From positions 248,001 through 312,000 of the forward strand of contig NW_026089420.1 of the NCBI RefSeq assembly GCF_933775445.1: DNA of 64,000 bases. The letters are read 5' to 3'. The notes below the pieces were generated by a model. The model was not told the origin of the DNA and made no database searches. It saw only the letters and a program-made list of their open reading frames with translations. Numbering within the stretch: position 1 is the stretch's first letter; the number at the start of each line of letters is the position of its first letter. The DNA is from Argentina anserina. Its lineage: Eukaryota; Streptophyta; Magnoliopsida; Rosales; Rosaceae. The position numbers and the translations under genes were made by a program. This document shows, piece by piece, positions 34,294 through 50,300 of the stretch.

Positions 34294-35305
34294 AACATCC
34301 AGAAAATTCAAGCCAAAAACCTTCATCCATCATCACGGCTTGGTGCTCATCTTCCTCCTCCACCAATTCGAATTCATCCTTGCTTCATCCTAGAAGGTTT
34401 CTAATGTGTGATTCATCCATGAGTTGTAATCTTTCTTTTTATTTTCTGCAAATTTCGAATTCATTGTATGAATCATTGGATGTTATTTTCGGTTTCATAT
34501 ATGAAGAACATAAATTCAGACTTCTTTGGTTTTATGTTTTGATTGCATGAACTCATGAAATATGTGTGTATGCCGTGTGTAGCATCTATGGGCAGTAGGT
34601 TTTCTATTTCTATTTAGGTTTTATTTCACTTAATTCCTTGAATTTGTACATCTAAATCAATGCTTGAGGAAGCCAAGGCCATGGTTCTCCTAGGGTTGCG
34701 ATTTCATTCACCAAAGTGTTCATTGATTGAATATGCGCTTCGTGTTTCAATTATGGATACTTATATAGGGCTGTGATAGTTCTAGGAATTTGCATGTTTA
34801 ATCAAGATGAGTGACGCCATGCTTGTGTAACATGTCTCCAATTCGACTTAATGTGCTTATGTGCTACTTTGTTGTTTAACTAGACGCTTCGTTATGTTGA
34901 ACTCTCTTTAGCATATGTTTAGGATTGAACGCTTCGTTGATTCTAAATAACTAAGAAGTCTTAACGATTAGATGAACCGCTTCGGACTCTAATTAGAATT
35001 GGAATTGAAATGGACTTAAGAAGAATCGAAAATACTTGCTGCCTATATGTTGTTCTATGCATGTCATACATGTTTCTTGAGTAGAATTCGTGTTTTGGTT
35101 ATGTGATGAGTGGTTGATCAATTGTATATAAGTAATTTAGGATTTATTTTCAGTTGTAGTTTTAGAATCCAAATCAAATCCCCCAATAACATGATAAGTG
35201 TTGAGGCCCTTTTGATTCCCCGGACTGAACGATCCCTGCTTATTCTATACTAACGATGATGTTTTTCAGGGTATTTTATAGACGTTCTAACCGAACGATC
35301 TATCA
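34294..35305 (+). repeat. 3' LTR of element B, right fragment
   Basis: Begins with the duplicated AACAT (34294-34298) and continues the LTR to ATCA at 35305. It matches 16820-17831 except for three substitutions within seven bases at 35292-35298 (CGAACGA for AAAACGC). It is followed by the AAACT duplication (35306-35310) and satellite. Confidence 0.94.
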
Positions 35306-38300
35306 AAACTCGCATCAGAAGCCTTACAGAAAGATACTCAAACGAGAAGTGAAAAGATACACAATTGGAATAGTAAAGATACGCAAACGATGTAAAGATA
35401 CTCAGTTTGAAAGAAACACACTCCCACACTTGCAAAACTTTCATATACAATAGAAACTCGCATCAGAAGCCTTACAGAAAGATACCCAAACGAGAAATGA
35501 AAAGATACACAATTGGAATAGTAAAGATACGCAAACGATGTAAAGATACACAATTGGAATAGTAAACATACGCAAACGATGTAAAGATACTCAGTTTGAA
35601 AGAAACACACTCCCACACTTGCAAAACTCTCAAATTCAATAGAAACTCGCATCAGAAAGCCTTACAGAAAGATACTCAAACGAGAAATGAAAAGATACTC
35701 AATTGAAATTGTAAAGATACGCAAATGATGTAAAGATACAAAATTGGAATAGTAAAGATACGCAAACGATGTAAAGATACTCAGTTTGAAAGAAACACAC
35801 TCCCACACTTGCAAAACTCTCAAATACAATAGAAACTCGCATCAGAAGCCTTACATAAAGATACTCAAACGAGAAATCAAAAGATACACAATTGGAATAG
35901 TAAAGATACGCAAACGATGTAAAGATACACAATTGGAATAGTAAAGATACGCAAACGATGTAAAGATACTTAGTTTGAAAGAAACACACTCCCACACTTG
36001 CAAAACTCTCAAATTCAATAGAAACTCGCATCAGAAAGCCTTACAGAAAGATACTCAAACGAGAAATGAAAAGATACTCAATTGGAATAGTACAGATACG
36101 CAAACGATGTAAAGATACACAATTGGAATAGTAAAGATACGCAAACGATGTAAAGATACTCAGTTTGAAAGAAACACACTCCCACACTTGCAAAACTCTC
36201 AAATACAATAGAAACTCGCATCAGAAGCCTTACAGAAAGATACTCAAACGAGAAATGAAAAGATACACAATTGGAATAGTAAAGATACGCAAACGATGTA
36301 AAGATACTCAGTTTGAAAGAAACACACTCCCACACTTGCAAAACTCTCAAATTCAATAGAAACTCGCATCAGAAAGCCTTACAGAAAGATACTCAAACAA
36401 GAAATGAAAAGATACACAATTGGAATAGTAAAGATACGCAAACGATGTAAAGATACAAAATTGGAATAGTAAACATACGCAAACGATGTAAAGATACTCA
36501 GTTTGAAAGAAACACACTCCCACACTTGCAAAACTCTCAAATTCAATAGAAACTCGCATCAGAAAGCTTTACAGAAAGATACTTAAACGAGAAATGAAAA
36601 GATACTCAATTGAAATTGTAAAGATACGCAAATGATGTAAAGATACACAATTGGAATAGTAAAGATACGCAAACGATGTAAAGATACTCAGTTTGAAAGA
36701 AACACACTCCCACACTTGCAAAACTCTCAAATATAATAGAAACTCGCATCAGAAGCCTTACATAAAGATACTCAAACGAGAAATCAAAAGATACACAATT
36801 GGAATAGTAAAGATACGCAAACGATGTAAAGATACTCAGTTTGAAAGAAACACACTCCCACACTTGCAAAACTCTCAAATACAATAGAAACTCGCATCAG
36901 AAGCCTTACAGAAAGATACTCAAACGAGAAATGAAAAGATACACAATTGGAATAGTAACGATACGCAAACGATGTAAAGATACACAATTGGAATAGTAAA
37001 CATACGCAAACGATGTAAAGATACTCAGTTTGAAAGAAACACACTCCCACACTTGCAAAACTCTCAAATTCAATAGAAACTCGCATCAGAAAGCCTTACA
37101 GAAAGATACTCAAACGAGAAATGAAAAGATACACAGTTGGAATAGTAAAGATACGCAACCGATGTAAAGATACACAATTGGAATAGTAAAGATACGCAAA
37201 CGATGTAAAGATACTCAGTTTGAAAGAAACACACTCGCCCACTTGCAAAACTCTCAAATACAATAGAAACTCGCATCAGAAGCCTTACAGAAAGATACTC
37301 AAACGAGAAATGAAAAGATACACAATTGGACTAGTAAAGATACGCAAAGGATGTAAAGATACACAATTGGAATAGTAAACATACGCAAACGATGTAAAGA
37401 TACTCAGTTTGAAAGAAACACACTCCCACACTTGCAAAACTCTCAAATTCAATAGAAACTCGCATCAGAAGCCTTACAGAAAGATACTTAAACGAGAAAT
37501 GAAAAGATACACAATTGGAATAGTAAAGATACGCAAACGATGTAAAGATACTCAGTTTGAAAGAAACACACTCCCACACTTGCAAAACTCTCAAATTCAA
37601 TAGAAACTCGCATCAGAAAGCCTTACAGAAAGATACTCAAACAAGAAATGAAAAGATACACAATTGGAATAGTAAAGATACGCAAACGATGTAAAGATAC
37701 AAAATTGGAATAGTAAACATACGCAAACGATGTAAAGATACTCAGTTTGAAAGAAACACACTCCCACACTTGCAAAACTCTCAAATTCAATAGAAACTCG
37801 CATCAGAAAGCCTTACAGAAAGATACTCAAACGAGAAATGAAAAGATACTCAATTGAAATTGTAAAGATACGCAAATGATGTAAAGATACACAATTGGAA
37901 TAGTAAAGATACGCAAACGATGTAAAGATACTCAGTTTGAAAGAAACACACTCCCACACTTGCAAAACTCTCAAATACAATAGAAACTCGCATCAGAAGC
38001 CTTACATAAAGATACTCAAACGAGAAATCAAAAGATACACAATTGGAATAGTAAAGATACGCAAACGATGTAAAGATACACAATTGGAATAGTAAAGATA
38101 CGCAAACGATGTAAAGATACTCAGTTTGAAAGAAACACACTCCCACACTTGCAAAACTCTCAAATTCAATAGAAACTCGCATCAGAAAGCCTTACAGAAA
38201 GATACTCAAACAAGAAATGAAAAGATACACAATTGGAATAGTAAAGATACGCAAACGATGTAAAGATACAAAATTGGAATAGTAAACATACGTAAACGAT

Positions 38301-41300
38301 GTAAAGATACTCAGTTTGAAAGAAACACACTCCCACACTTGCAAAACTCTCAAATTCAATAGAAACTCGCATCAGAAAGCCTTACAGAAAGATACTCAAA
38401 CGAGAAATGAAAAGATACTCAATTGAAATTGTAAAGATACGCAAATGATGTAAAGATACACAATTGGAATAGTAAAGATACGCAAACGATGTAAAGATAC
38501 TCAGTTTGAAAGAAACACACTCCCACACTTGCAAAACTCTCAAATATAATAGAAACTCGCATCAGAAGCCTTACATAAAGATACTCAAACGAGAAATCAA
38601 AAGATACACAATTGGAATAGTAAAGATACGCAAACGATGTAAAGATACACAATTGGAATAGTAAAGATACGCAAACGATGTAAAGATACTCAGTTTGAAA
38701 GAAACACACTCCCACACTTGCAAAACTCTCAAATACAATAGAAACTCGCATCAGAAGCCTTACAGAAAGATACTCAAACGAGAAATGAAAAGATACACAA
38801 TTGGAATAGTAACGATACGCAAACGATGTAAAGATACACAATTGGAATAGTAAACATACGCAAACGATGTAAAGATACTCAGTTTGAAAGAAACACACTC
38901 CCACACTTGCAAAACTCTCAAATTCAATAGAAACTCGCATCAGAAAGCCTTACAGAAAGATACTCAAACGAGAAATGAAAAGATACACAGTTGGAATAGT
39001 AAAGATACGCAACCGATGTAAAGATACACAATTGGAATAGTAAAGATACGCAAACGATGTAAAGATACTAAGTTTGAAAGAAACACACTCGCCCACTTGC
39101 AAAACTCTCAAATACAATAGAAACTCGCATCAGAAGCCTTACAGAAAGATACTCAAACGAGAAATGAAAAGATACACAATTGGACTAGTAAAGATACGCA
39201 AAGGATGTAAAGATACACAATTGGAATAGTAAACATACGCAAACGATGTAAAGATACTCAGTTTGAAAGAAACACACTCCCACACTTGCAAAACTCTCAA
39301 ATTCAATAGAAACTCGCATCAGAAGCCTTACAGAAAGATACTTAAACGAGAAATGAAAAGATACACAATTGGAATAGTAAAGATACGCAAACGATGTAAA
39401 GATACTCAGTTTGAAAGAAACACACTCCCACACTTGCAAAACTCTCAAATTCAATAGAAACTCGCATCAGAAAGCCTTACAGAAAGATACTCAAACAAGA
39501 AATGAAAAGATACACAATTGGAATAGTAAAGATACGCAAACGATGTAAAGATACAAAATTGGAATAGTAAACATACGCAAACGATGTAAAGATACTCAGT
39601 TTGAAAGAAACACACTCCCACACTTGCAAAACTCTCAAATTCAATAGAAACTCGCATCAGAAAGCCTTACAGAAAGATACTCAAACGAGAAATGAAAAGA
39701 TACTCAATTGAAATTGTAAAGATACGCAAATGATGTAAAGATACACAATTGGAATAGTAAAGATACGCAAACGATGTAAAGATACTCAGTTTGAAAGAAA
39801 CACACTCCCACACTTGCAAAACTCTCAAATACAATAGAAACTCGCATCAGAAGCCTTACATAAAGATACTCAAACGAGAAATCAAAAGATACACAATTGG
39901 AATAGTAAAGATACGCAAACGATGTAAAGATACACAATTGGAATAGTAAAGATACGCAAACGATGTAAAGATACTCAGTTTGAAAGAAACACACTCCCAC
40001 ACTTGCAAAACTCTCAAATTCAATAGAAACTCGCATCAGAAAGCCTTACAGAAAGATACTCAAACGAGAAATGAAAAGATACTCAATTGGAATAGTACAG
40101 ATACGCAAACGATGTAAAGATACACAATTGGAATAGTAAAGATACGCAAACGATGTAAAGATACACAATTGGAATAGTAAAGATACGCAAACGATGTAAA
40201 GATACTCAGTTTGAAAGAAACACACTCCCACACTTGCAAAACTCTCAAATACAATAGAAACTCGCATCAGAAGCCTTACAGAAAGATACTCAAACGAGAA
40301 ATGAAAAGATACACAATTGGAATAGTAACGATACGCAAACGATGTAAAGATACACAATTGGAATAGTAAACATACGCAAACGATGTAAAGATACTCAGTT
40401 TGAAAGAAACACACTCCCACACTTGCAAAACTCTCAAATTCAATAGAAACTCGCATCAGAAAGCCTTACAGAAAGATACTCAAACGAGAAATGAAAAGAT
40501 ACACAGTTGGAATAGTAAAGATACGCAACCGATGTAAAGATACACAATTGGAATAGTAAAGATACGCAAACGATGTAAAGATACTTAGTTTGAAAGAAAC
40601 ACACTCGCCCACTTGCAAAACTCTCAAATACAATAGAAACTCGCATCAGAAGCCTTACAGAAAGATACTCAAACGAGAAATGAAAAGATACACAATTGGA
40701 CTAGTAAAGATACGCAAAGGATGTAAAGATACACAATTGGAATAGTAAACATACGCAAACGATGTAAAGATACTCAGTTTGAAAGAAACACACTCCCACA
40801 CTTGCAAAACTCTCAAATTCAATAGAAACTCGCATCAGAAGCCTTACAGAAAGATACTTAAACGAGAAATGAAAAGATACACAATTGGAATAGTAAAGAT
40901 ACGCAAACGATGTAAAGATACTCAGTTTGAAAGAAACACACTCCCACACTTGCAAAACTCTCAAATTCAATAGAAACTCGCATCAGAAAGCCTTACAGAA
41001 AGATACTCAAACAAGAAATGAAAAGATACACAATTGGAATAGTAAAGATACGCAAACGATGTAAAGATACAAAATTGGAATAGTAAACATACGCCAACGA
41101 TGTAAAGATACTCAGTTTGAAAGAAACACACTCCCACACTTGCAAAACTCTCAAATTCAATAGAAACTCGCATCAGAAAGCCTTACAGAAAGATACTCAA
41201 ACGAGAAATGAAAAGATACTCAATTGGAATAGTAAAGATACGCAAACGATGTAAAGATACACAATTGGAATAGTAAAGATACGCAAACGATGTAAAGATA

Positions 41301-44300
41301 CTCAGTTTGAAAGAAACACACTCCCACACTTGCAAAACTCTCAAAATACAATAGAAACTCGCATCAGAAGCCTTACAGAAAGATACTCAAACGAGAAATG
41401 AAAAGATACACAATTGGAATAGTAAAGATACGCACACGATGTAAAGATACACAATTGGAATAGTAAACATACGCAAACGATGTAAAGATACTCAGTTTGA
41501 AAGAAACACACTCCCACACTTGCAAAACTCTCAAATTCAATAGAAACTCGCATCAGAAAGCCTTACAGAAATATACTCAAACGAGAAATGAAAAGATACT
41601 CAATTGGAATTGTAAAGATACGCAAATGATGTAAAGATACACAATTGGAATAGTAAAGATACGCAAACGATGTAAAGATACTCAGTTTGAAAGAAACACA
41701 CTCCTACACTTGCAAAACTCTCAAATACAATAGAAACTCGCATCAGAAGCCTTACATAAAGATACTCAAACGAGAAATGAAAAGATACACAATTGGAATA
41801 GTAAAGATACGCAAACGATGTAAAGATACACAATTGGAATAGTAAAGATACGCAAACGATGTAAAGATACACAATTGGAATAGTAAAGATACGCAAACGA
41901 TGTAAAGATACTCAGTTTGAAAGAAACACACTCCCACACTTGCAAAACTCTCAAATTCAATAGAAACTCGCATCAGAAAGCCTTACAGAAAGATACTTAA
42001 ACGAGAAATGAAAAGATACTCAATTGAAATTGTAAAGATACGCAAATGATGTAAAGATACACAATTGGAATAGTAAAGATACGCAAACGATGTAAAGATA
42101 CTCAGTTTGAAAGAAACACACTCCCACACTTGCAAAACTCTCAAATACAATAGAAACTCGCATCAGAAGCCTTACATAAAGATACTCAAACGAGAAATCA
42201 AAAGATACACAATTGGAATAGTAAAGATACGCAAACGATGTAAAGATACACAATTGGAATAGTAAAGATACGCAAACGATGTAAAGATACTCAGTTTGAA
42301 AGAAACACACTCCCACACTTGCAAAACTCTCAAATTCAATAGAAACTCGCATCAGAAAGCCTTACAGAAAGATACTCAAACAAGAAATGAAAAGATACAC
42401 AATTGGAATAGTAAAGATACGCAAACGATGTAAAGATACAAAATTGGAATAGTAAACATACGCAAACGATGTAAAGATACTCAGTTTGAAAGAAACACAC
42501 TCCCACACTTGCAAAACTCTCAAATTCAATAGAAACTCGCATCAGAAAGCCTTACAGAAAGATACTCAAACGAGAAATGAAAAGATACTCAATTGAAATT
42601 GTAAAGATACGCAAATGATGTAAAGATACACAATTGGAATAGTAAAGATACGCAAACGATGTAAAGATACTCAGTTTGAAAGAAACACACTCCCACACTT
42701 GCAAAACTCTCAAATATAATAGAAACTCGCATCAGAAGCCTTACATAAAGATACTCAAACGAGAAATCAAAAGATACACAATTGGAATAGTAAAGATACG
42801 CAAACGATGTAAAGATACACAATTGGAATAGTAAAGATACGCAAACGATGTAAAGATACTCAGTTTGAAAGAAACACACTCCCACACTTGCAAAACTCTC
42901 AAATACAATAGAAACTCGCATCAGAAGCCTTACAGAAAGATACTCAAACGAGAAATGAAAAGATACACAATTGGAATAGTAACGATACGCAAACGATGTA
43001 AAGATACACAATTGGAATAGTAAACATACGCAAACGATGTAAAGATACTCAGTTTGAAAGAAACACACTCCCACACTTGCAAAACTCTCAAATTCAATAG
43101 AAACTCGCTTCAGAAAGCCTTACAGAAAGATACTCAAACGAGAAATGAAAAGATACACAGTTGGAATAGTAAAGATACGCAACCGATGTAAAGATACACA
43201 ATTGGAATAGTAAAGATACGCAAACGATGTAAAGATACTCAGTTTGAAAGAAACACACTCGCCCACTTGCAAAACTCTCAAATACAATAGAAACTCGCAT
43301 CAGAAGCCTTACAGAAAGATACTCAAACGAGAAATGAAAAGATACACAATTGGACTAGTAAAGATACGCAAAGGATGTAAAGATACAAAATTGGAATAGT
43401 AAACATACGCAAACGATGTAAAGATACTCAGTTTGAAAGAAACACACTCCCACACTTGCAAAACTCTCAAATTCAATAGAAACTCGCATCAGAAAGCCTT
43501 ACAGAAAGATACTCAAACGAGAAATGAAAAGATACTCAATTGGAATAGTAAAGATACGCAAACGATGTAAAGATACACAATTGGAATAGTAAAGATACGC
43601 AAACGATGTAAAGATACTCAGTTTGAAAGAAACACACTCCCACACTTGCAAAACTCTCAAAATACAATAGAAACTCGCATCAGAAGCCTTACAGAAAGAT
43701 ACTCAAACGAGAAATGAAAAGATACACAATTGGAATAGTAAAGATACGCACACGATGTAAAGATACACAATTGGAATAGTAAACATACGCAAACGATGTA
43801 AAGATACTCAGTTTGAAAGAAACACACTCCCACACTTGCAAAACTCTCAAATTCAATAGAAACTCGCATCAGAAAGCCTTACAGAAAGATACTCAAACGA
43901 GAAATGAAAAGATACACATTTGGAATAGTAAAGATACGCAACCGATGTAAAGATACACAATTGGAATAGTAAAGATACGCAAACGATGTAAAGATACTTA
44001 GTTTGAAAGAAACACACTCGCCCACTTGCAAAACTCTCAAATACAATAGAAACTCGCATCAGAAGCCTTACAGAAAGATACTCAAACGAGAAATGAAAAG
44101 ATACACAATTGGACTAGTAAAGATACGCAAAGGATGTAAAGATACACAATTGGAATAGTAAACATACGCAAACGATGTAAAGATACTCAGTTTGAAAGAA
44201 ACACACTCCCACACTTGCAAAACTCTCAAATTCAATAGAAACTCGCATCAGAAGCCTTACAGAAAGATACTTAAACGAGAAATGAAAAGATACACAATTG

Positions 44301-47300
44301 GAATAGTAAAGATACGCAAACGATGTAAAGATACTCAGTTTGAAAGAAACACACTCCCACACTTGCAAAACTCTCAAATTCAATAGAAACTCGCATCAGA
44401 AAGCCTTACAGAAAGATACTCAAACAAGAAATGAAAAGATACACAATTGGAATAGTAAAGATACGCAAACGATGTAAAGATACAAAATTGGAATAGTAAA
44501 CATACGCAAACGATGTAAAGATACTCAGTTTGAAAGAAACACACTCCCACACTTGCAAAACTCTCAAATTCAATAGAAACTCGCATCAGAAAGCCTTACA
44601 GAAAGATACTCAAACGAGAAATGAAAAGATACTCAATTGGAATAGTAAAGATACGCAAACGATGTAAAGATACACAATTGGAATAGTAAAGATACGCAAA
44701 CGATGTAAAGATACTCAGTTTGAAAGAAACACACTCCCACACTTGCAAAACTCTCAAAATACAATAGAAACTCGCATCAGAAGCCTTACAGAAAGATACT
44801 CAAACGAGAAATGAAAAGATACACAATTGGAATAGTAAAGATACGCACACGATGTAAAGATACACAATTGGAATAGTAAACATACGCAAACGATGTAAAG
44901 ATACTCAGTTTGAAAGAAACACACTCCCACACTTGCAAAACTCTCAAATTCAATAGAAACTCGCATCAGAAAGCCTTACAGAAAGATACTCAAACGAGAA
45001 ATGAAAAGATACACAGTTGGAATAGTAAAGATACGCAACCGATGTAAAGATACACAATTGGAATAGTAAAGATACGCAAACGATGTAAAGATACTTAGTT
45101 TGAAAGAAACACACTCGCCCACTTGCAAAACTCTCAAATACAATAGAAACTCGCATCAGAAGCCTTACAGAAAGATACTCAAACGAGAAATGAAAAGATA
45201 CACAATTGGACTAGTAAAGATACGCAAAGGATGTAAAGATACACAATTGGAATAGTAAACATACGCAAACGATGTAAAGATACTCAGTTTGAAAGAAACA
45301 CACTCCCACACTTGCAAAACTCTCAAATTCAATAGAAACTCGCATCAGAAGCCTTACAGAAAGATACTTAAACGAGAAATGAAAAGATACACAATTGGAA
45401 TAGTAAAGATACGCAAACGATGTAAAGATACTCAGTTTGAAAGAAACACACTCCCACACTTGCAAAACTCTCAAATTCAATAGAAACTCGCATCAGAAAG
45501 CCTTACAGAAAGATACTCAAACAAGAAATGAAAAGATACACAATTGGAATAGTAAAGATACGCAAACGATGTAAAGATACAAAATTGGAATAGTAAACAT
45601 ACGCAAACGATGTAAAGATACTCAGTTTGAAAGAAACACACTCCCACACTTGCAAAACTCTCAAATTCAATAGAAACTCGCATCAGAAAGCCTTACAGAA
45701 AGATACTCAAACGAGAAATGAAAAGATACTCAATTGGAATAGTAAAGATACGCAAACGATGTAAAGATACACAATTGGAATAGTAAAGATACGCAAACGA
45801 TGTAAAGATACACAATTGGAATAGTAAAGATACGCAAACGATGTAAAGATACTCAGTTTGAAAGAAACACACTCCCACACTTGCAAAACTCTCAAAATAC
45901 AATAGAAACTCGCATCAGAAGCCTTACAGAAAGATACTCAAACGAGAAATGAAAAGATACACAATTGGAATAGTAAAGATACGCACACGATGTAAAGATA
46001 CACAATTGGAATAGTAAACATACGCAAACGATGTAAAGATACTCAGTTTGAAAGAAACACACTCCCACACTTGCAAAACTCTCAAATTCAATAGAAACTC
46101 GCATCAGAAAGCCTTACAGAAAGATACTCAAACGAGAAATGAAAAGATACTCAATTGGAATTGTAAAGATACGCAAATGATGTAAAGATACACAATTGGA
46201 ATAGTAAAGATACGCAAACGATGTAAAGATACTCAGTTTGAAAGAAACACACTCCCACACTTGCAAAACTCTCAAATACAATAGAAACTCGCATCAGAAG
46301 CCTTACATAAAGATACTCAAACGAGAAATGAAAAGATACACAATTGGAATAGTAAAGATACGCAAACGATGTAAAGATACACAATTGGAATAGTAAAGAT
46401 ACGCAAACGATGTAAAGATACTCAGTTTGAAAGAAACACACTCCCACACTTGCAAAACTCTCAAATTCAATAGAAACTCGCATCAGAAAGCCTTACAGAA
46501 AGATACTCAAACGAGAAATGAAAAGATACTCAATTGAAATTGTAAAGATACGCAAATGATGTAAAGATACACAATTGGAATAGTAAAGATACGCAAACGA
46601 TGTAAAGATACTCAGTTTGAAAGAAACACACTCCCACACTTGCAAAACTCTCAAATACAATAGAAACTCGCATCAGAAGCCTTACATAAAGATACTCAAA
46701 CGAGAAATCAAAAGATACACAATTGGAATAGTAAAGATACGCAAACGATGTAAAGATACACAATTGGAATAGTAAAGATACGCAAACGATGTAAAGATAC
46801 TCAGTTTGAAAGAAACACACTCCCACACTTGCAAAACTCTCAAATTCAATAGAAACTCGCATCAGAAAGCCTTACAGAAAGATACTCAAACAAGAAATGA
46901 AAAGATACACAATTGGAATAGTAAAGATACGCAAACGATGTAAAGATACAAAATTGGAATAGTAAACATACGCAAACGATGTAAAGATACTCAGTTTGAA
47001 AGAAACACACTCCCACACTTGCAAAACTCTCAAATTCAATAGAAACTCGCATCAGAAAGCCTTACAGAAAGATACTCAAACGAGAAATGAAAAGATACTC
47101 AATTGAAATTGTAAAGATACGCAAATGATGTAAAGATACACAATTGGAATAGTAAAGATACGCAAACGATGTAAAGATACTCAGTTTGAAAGAAACACAC
47201 TCCCACACTTGCAAAACTCTCAAATATAATAGAAACTCGCATCAGAAGCCTTACATAAAGATACTCAAACGAGAAATCAAAAGATACACAATTGGAATAG

Positions 47301-50300
47301 TAAAGATACGCAAACGATGTAAAGATACACAATTGGAATAGTAAAGATACGCAAACGATGTAAAGATACTCAGTTTGAAAGAAACACACTCCCACACTTG
47401 CAAAACTCTCAAATACAATAGAAACTCGCATCAGAAGCCTTACATAAAGATACTCAAACGAGAAATGAAAAGATACACAATTGGAATAGTAACGATACGC
47501 AAACGATGTAAAGATACACAATTGGAATAGTAAACATACGCAAACGATGTAAAGATACTCAGTTTGAAAGAAACACACTCCCACACTTGCAAAACTCTCA
47601 AATTCAATAGAAACTCGCATCAGAAAGCCTTACAGAAAGATACTCAAACGAGAAATGAAAAGATACACAGTTGGAATAGTAAAGATACGCAACCGATGTA
47701 AAGATACACAATTGGAATAGTAAAGATACGCAAACGATGTAAAGATACTCAGTTTGAAAGAAACACACTCGCCCACTTGCAAAACTCTCAAATACAATAG
47801 AAACTCGCATCAGAAGCCTTACAGAAAGATACTCAAACGAGAAATGAAAAGATACACAATTGGACTAGTAAAGATACGCAAAGGATGTAAAGATACACAA
47901 TTGGAATAGTAAACATACGCAAACGATGTAAAGATACTCAGTTTGAAAGAAACACACTCCCACACTTGCAAAACTCTCAAATTCAATAGAAACTCGCATC
48001 AGAAGCCTTACAGAAAGATACTTAAACGAGAAATGAAAAGATACACAATTGGAATAGTAAAGATACGCAAACGATGTAAAGATACTCAGTTTGAAAGAAA
48101 CACACTCCCACACTTGCAAAACTCTCAAATTCAATAGAAACTCGCATCAGAAAGCCTTACAGAAAGATACTCAAACAAGAAATGAAAAGATACACAATTG
48201 GAATAGTAAAGATACGCAAACGATGTAAAGATACAAAATTGGAATAGTAAACATACGCAAACGATGTAAAGATACTCAGTTTGAAAGAAACACACTCCCA
48301 CACTTGCAAAACTCTCAAATTCAATAGAAACTCGCATCAGAAAGCCTTACAGAAAGATACTCAAACGAGAAATGAAAAGATACTCAATTGAAATTGTAAA
48401 GATACGCAAATGATGTAAAGATACACAATTGGAATAGTAAAGATACGCAAACGATGTAAAGATACTCAGTTTGAAAGAAACACACTCCCACACTTGCAAA
48501 ACTCTCAAATACAATAGAAACTCGCATCAGAAGCCTTACATAAAGATACTCAAACGAGAAATCAAAAGATACACAATTGGAATAGTAAAGATACGCAAAC
48601 GATGTAAAGATACACAATTGGAATAGTAAAGATACGCAAACGATGTAAAGATACTCAGTTTGAAAGAAACACACTCCCACACTTGCAAAACTCTCAAATT
48701 CAATAGAAACTCGCATCAGAAAGCTTTACAGAAAGATACTCAAACGAGAAATGAAAAGATACTCAATTGAAATTGTAAAGATACGCAAATGATGTAAAGA
48801 TACACAATTGGAATAGTAAAGATACGCAAACGATGTAAAGATACTCAGTTTGAAAGAAACACACTCCCACACTTGCAAAACTCTCAAATATAATAGAAAC
48901 TCGCATCAGAAGCCTTACATAAAGATACTCAAACGAGAAATCAAAAGATACACAATTGGAATAGTAAAGATACGCAAACGATGTAAAGATACACAATTGG
49001 AATAGTAAAGATACGCAAACGATGTAAAGATACTCAGTTTGAAAGAAACACACTCCCACACTTGCAAAACTCTCAAATACAATAGAAACTCGCATCAGAA
49101 GCCTTACAGAAAGATACTCAAACGAGAAATGAAAAGATACACAGTTGGAATAGTAAAGATACGCAACCGATGTAAAGATACACAATTGGAATAGTAAAGA
49201 TACGCAAACGATGTAAAGATACTTAGTTTGAAAGAAACACACTCGCCCACTTGCAAAACTCTCAAATACAATAGAAACTCGCATCAGAAGCCTTACAGAA
49301 AGATACTCAAACGAGAAATGAAAAGATACACAATTGGACTAGTAAAGATACGCAAAGGATGTAAAGATACACAATTGGAATAGTAAACATACGCAAACGA
49401 TGTAAAGATACTCAGTTTGAAAGAAACACACTCCCACACTTGCAAAACTCTCAAATTCAATAGAAACTCGCATCAGAAGCCTTACAGAAAGATACTTAAA
49501 CGAGAAATGAAAAGATACACAATTGGAATAGTAAAGATACGCAAACGATGTAAAGATACTCAGTTTGAAAGAAACACACTCCCACACTTGCAAAACTCTC
49601 AAATTCAATAGAAACTCGCATCAGAAAGCCTTACAGAAAGATACTCAAACAAGAAATGAAAAGATACACAATTGGAATAGTAAAGATACGCAAACGATGT
49701 AAAGATACAAAATTGGAATAGTAAACATACGCAAACGATGTAAAGATACTCAGTTTGAAAGAAACACACTCCCACACTTGCAAAACTCTCAAATTCAATA
49801 GAAACTCGCATCAGAAAGCCTTACAGAAAGATACTCAAACGAGAAATGAAAAGATACTCAATTGGAATAGTAAAGATACGCAAACGATGTAAAGATACAC
49901 AATTGGAATAGTAAAGATACGCAAACGATGTAAAGATACTCAGTTTGAAAGAAACACACTCCCACACTTGCAAAACTCTCAAAATACAATAGAAACTCGC
50001 ATCAGAAGCCTTACAGAAAGATACTCAAACGAGAAATGAAAAGATACACAATTGGAATAGTAAAGATACGCACACGATGTAAAGATACACAATTGGAATA
50101 GTAAACATACGCAAACGATGTAAAGATACTCAGTTTGAAAGAAACACACTCCCACACTTGCAAAACTCTCAAATTCAATAGAAACTCGCATCAGAAAGCC
50201 TTACAGAAAGATACTCAAACGAGAAATGAAAAGATACTCAATTGGAATTGTAAAGATACGCAAATGATGTAAAGATACACAATTGGAATAGTAAAGATAC

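Larger units (their letters stand above)
16090..35305 (+). mobile_element. Element B: non-autonomous Athila-type LTR retrotransposon, interrupted by element C
   Basis: B has a 5' LTR of 1742 bp, PBS, leader, a short unique segment, 3' region and polypurine tract, but no gag or pol. Its 3' LTR is split by element C into 20987-21721 and 34294-35305. After removing C and one AACAT copy the 3' LTR is also 1742 bp. The uninterrupted element would be about 6.6 kb with a 3155-bp internal region. The leader and 3' region closely resemble those of C, so it probably depends on C-type proteins in trans. Confidence 0.92.
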
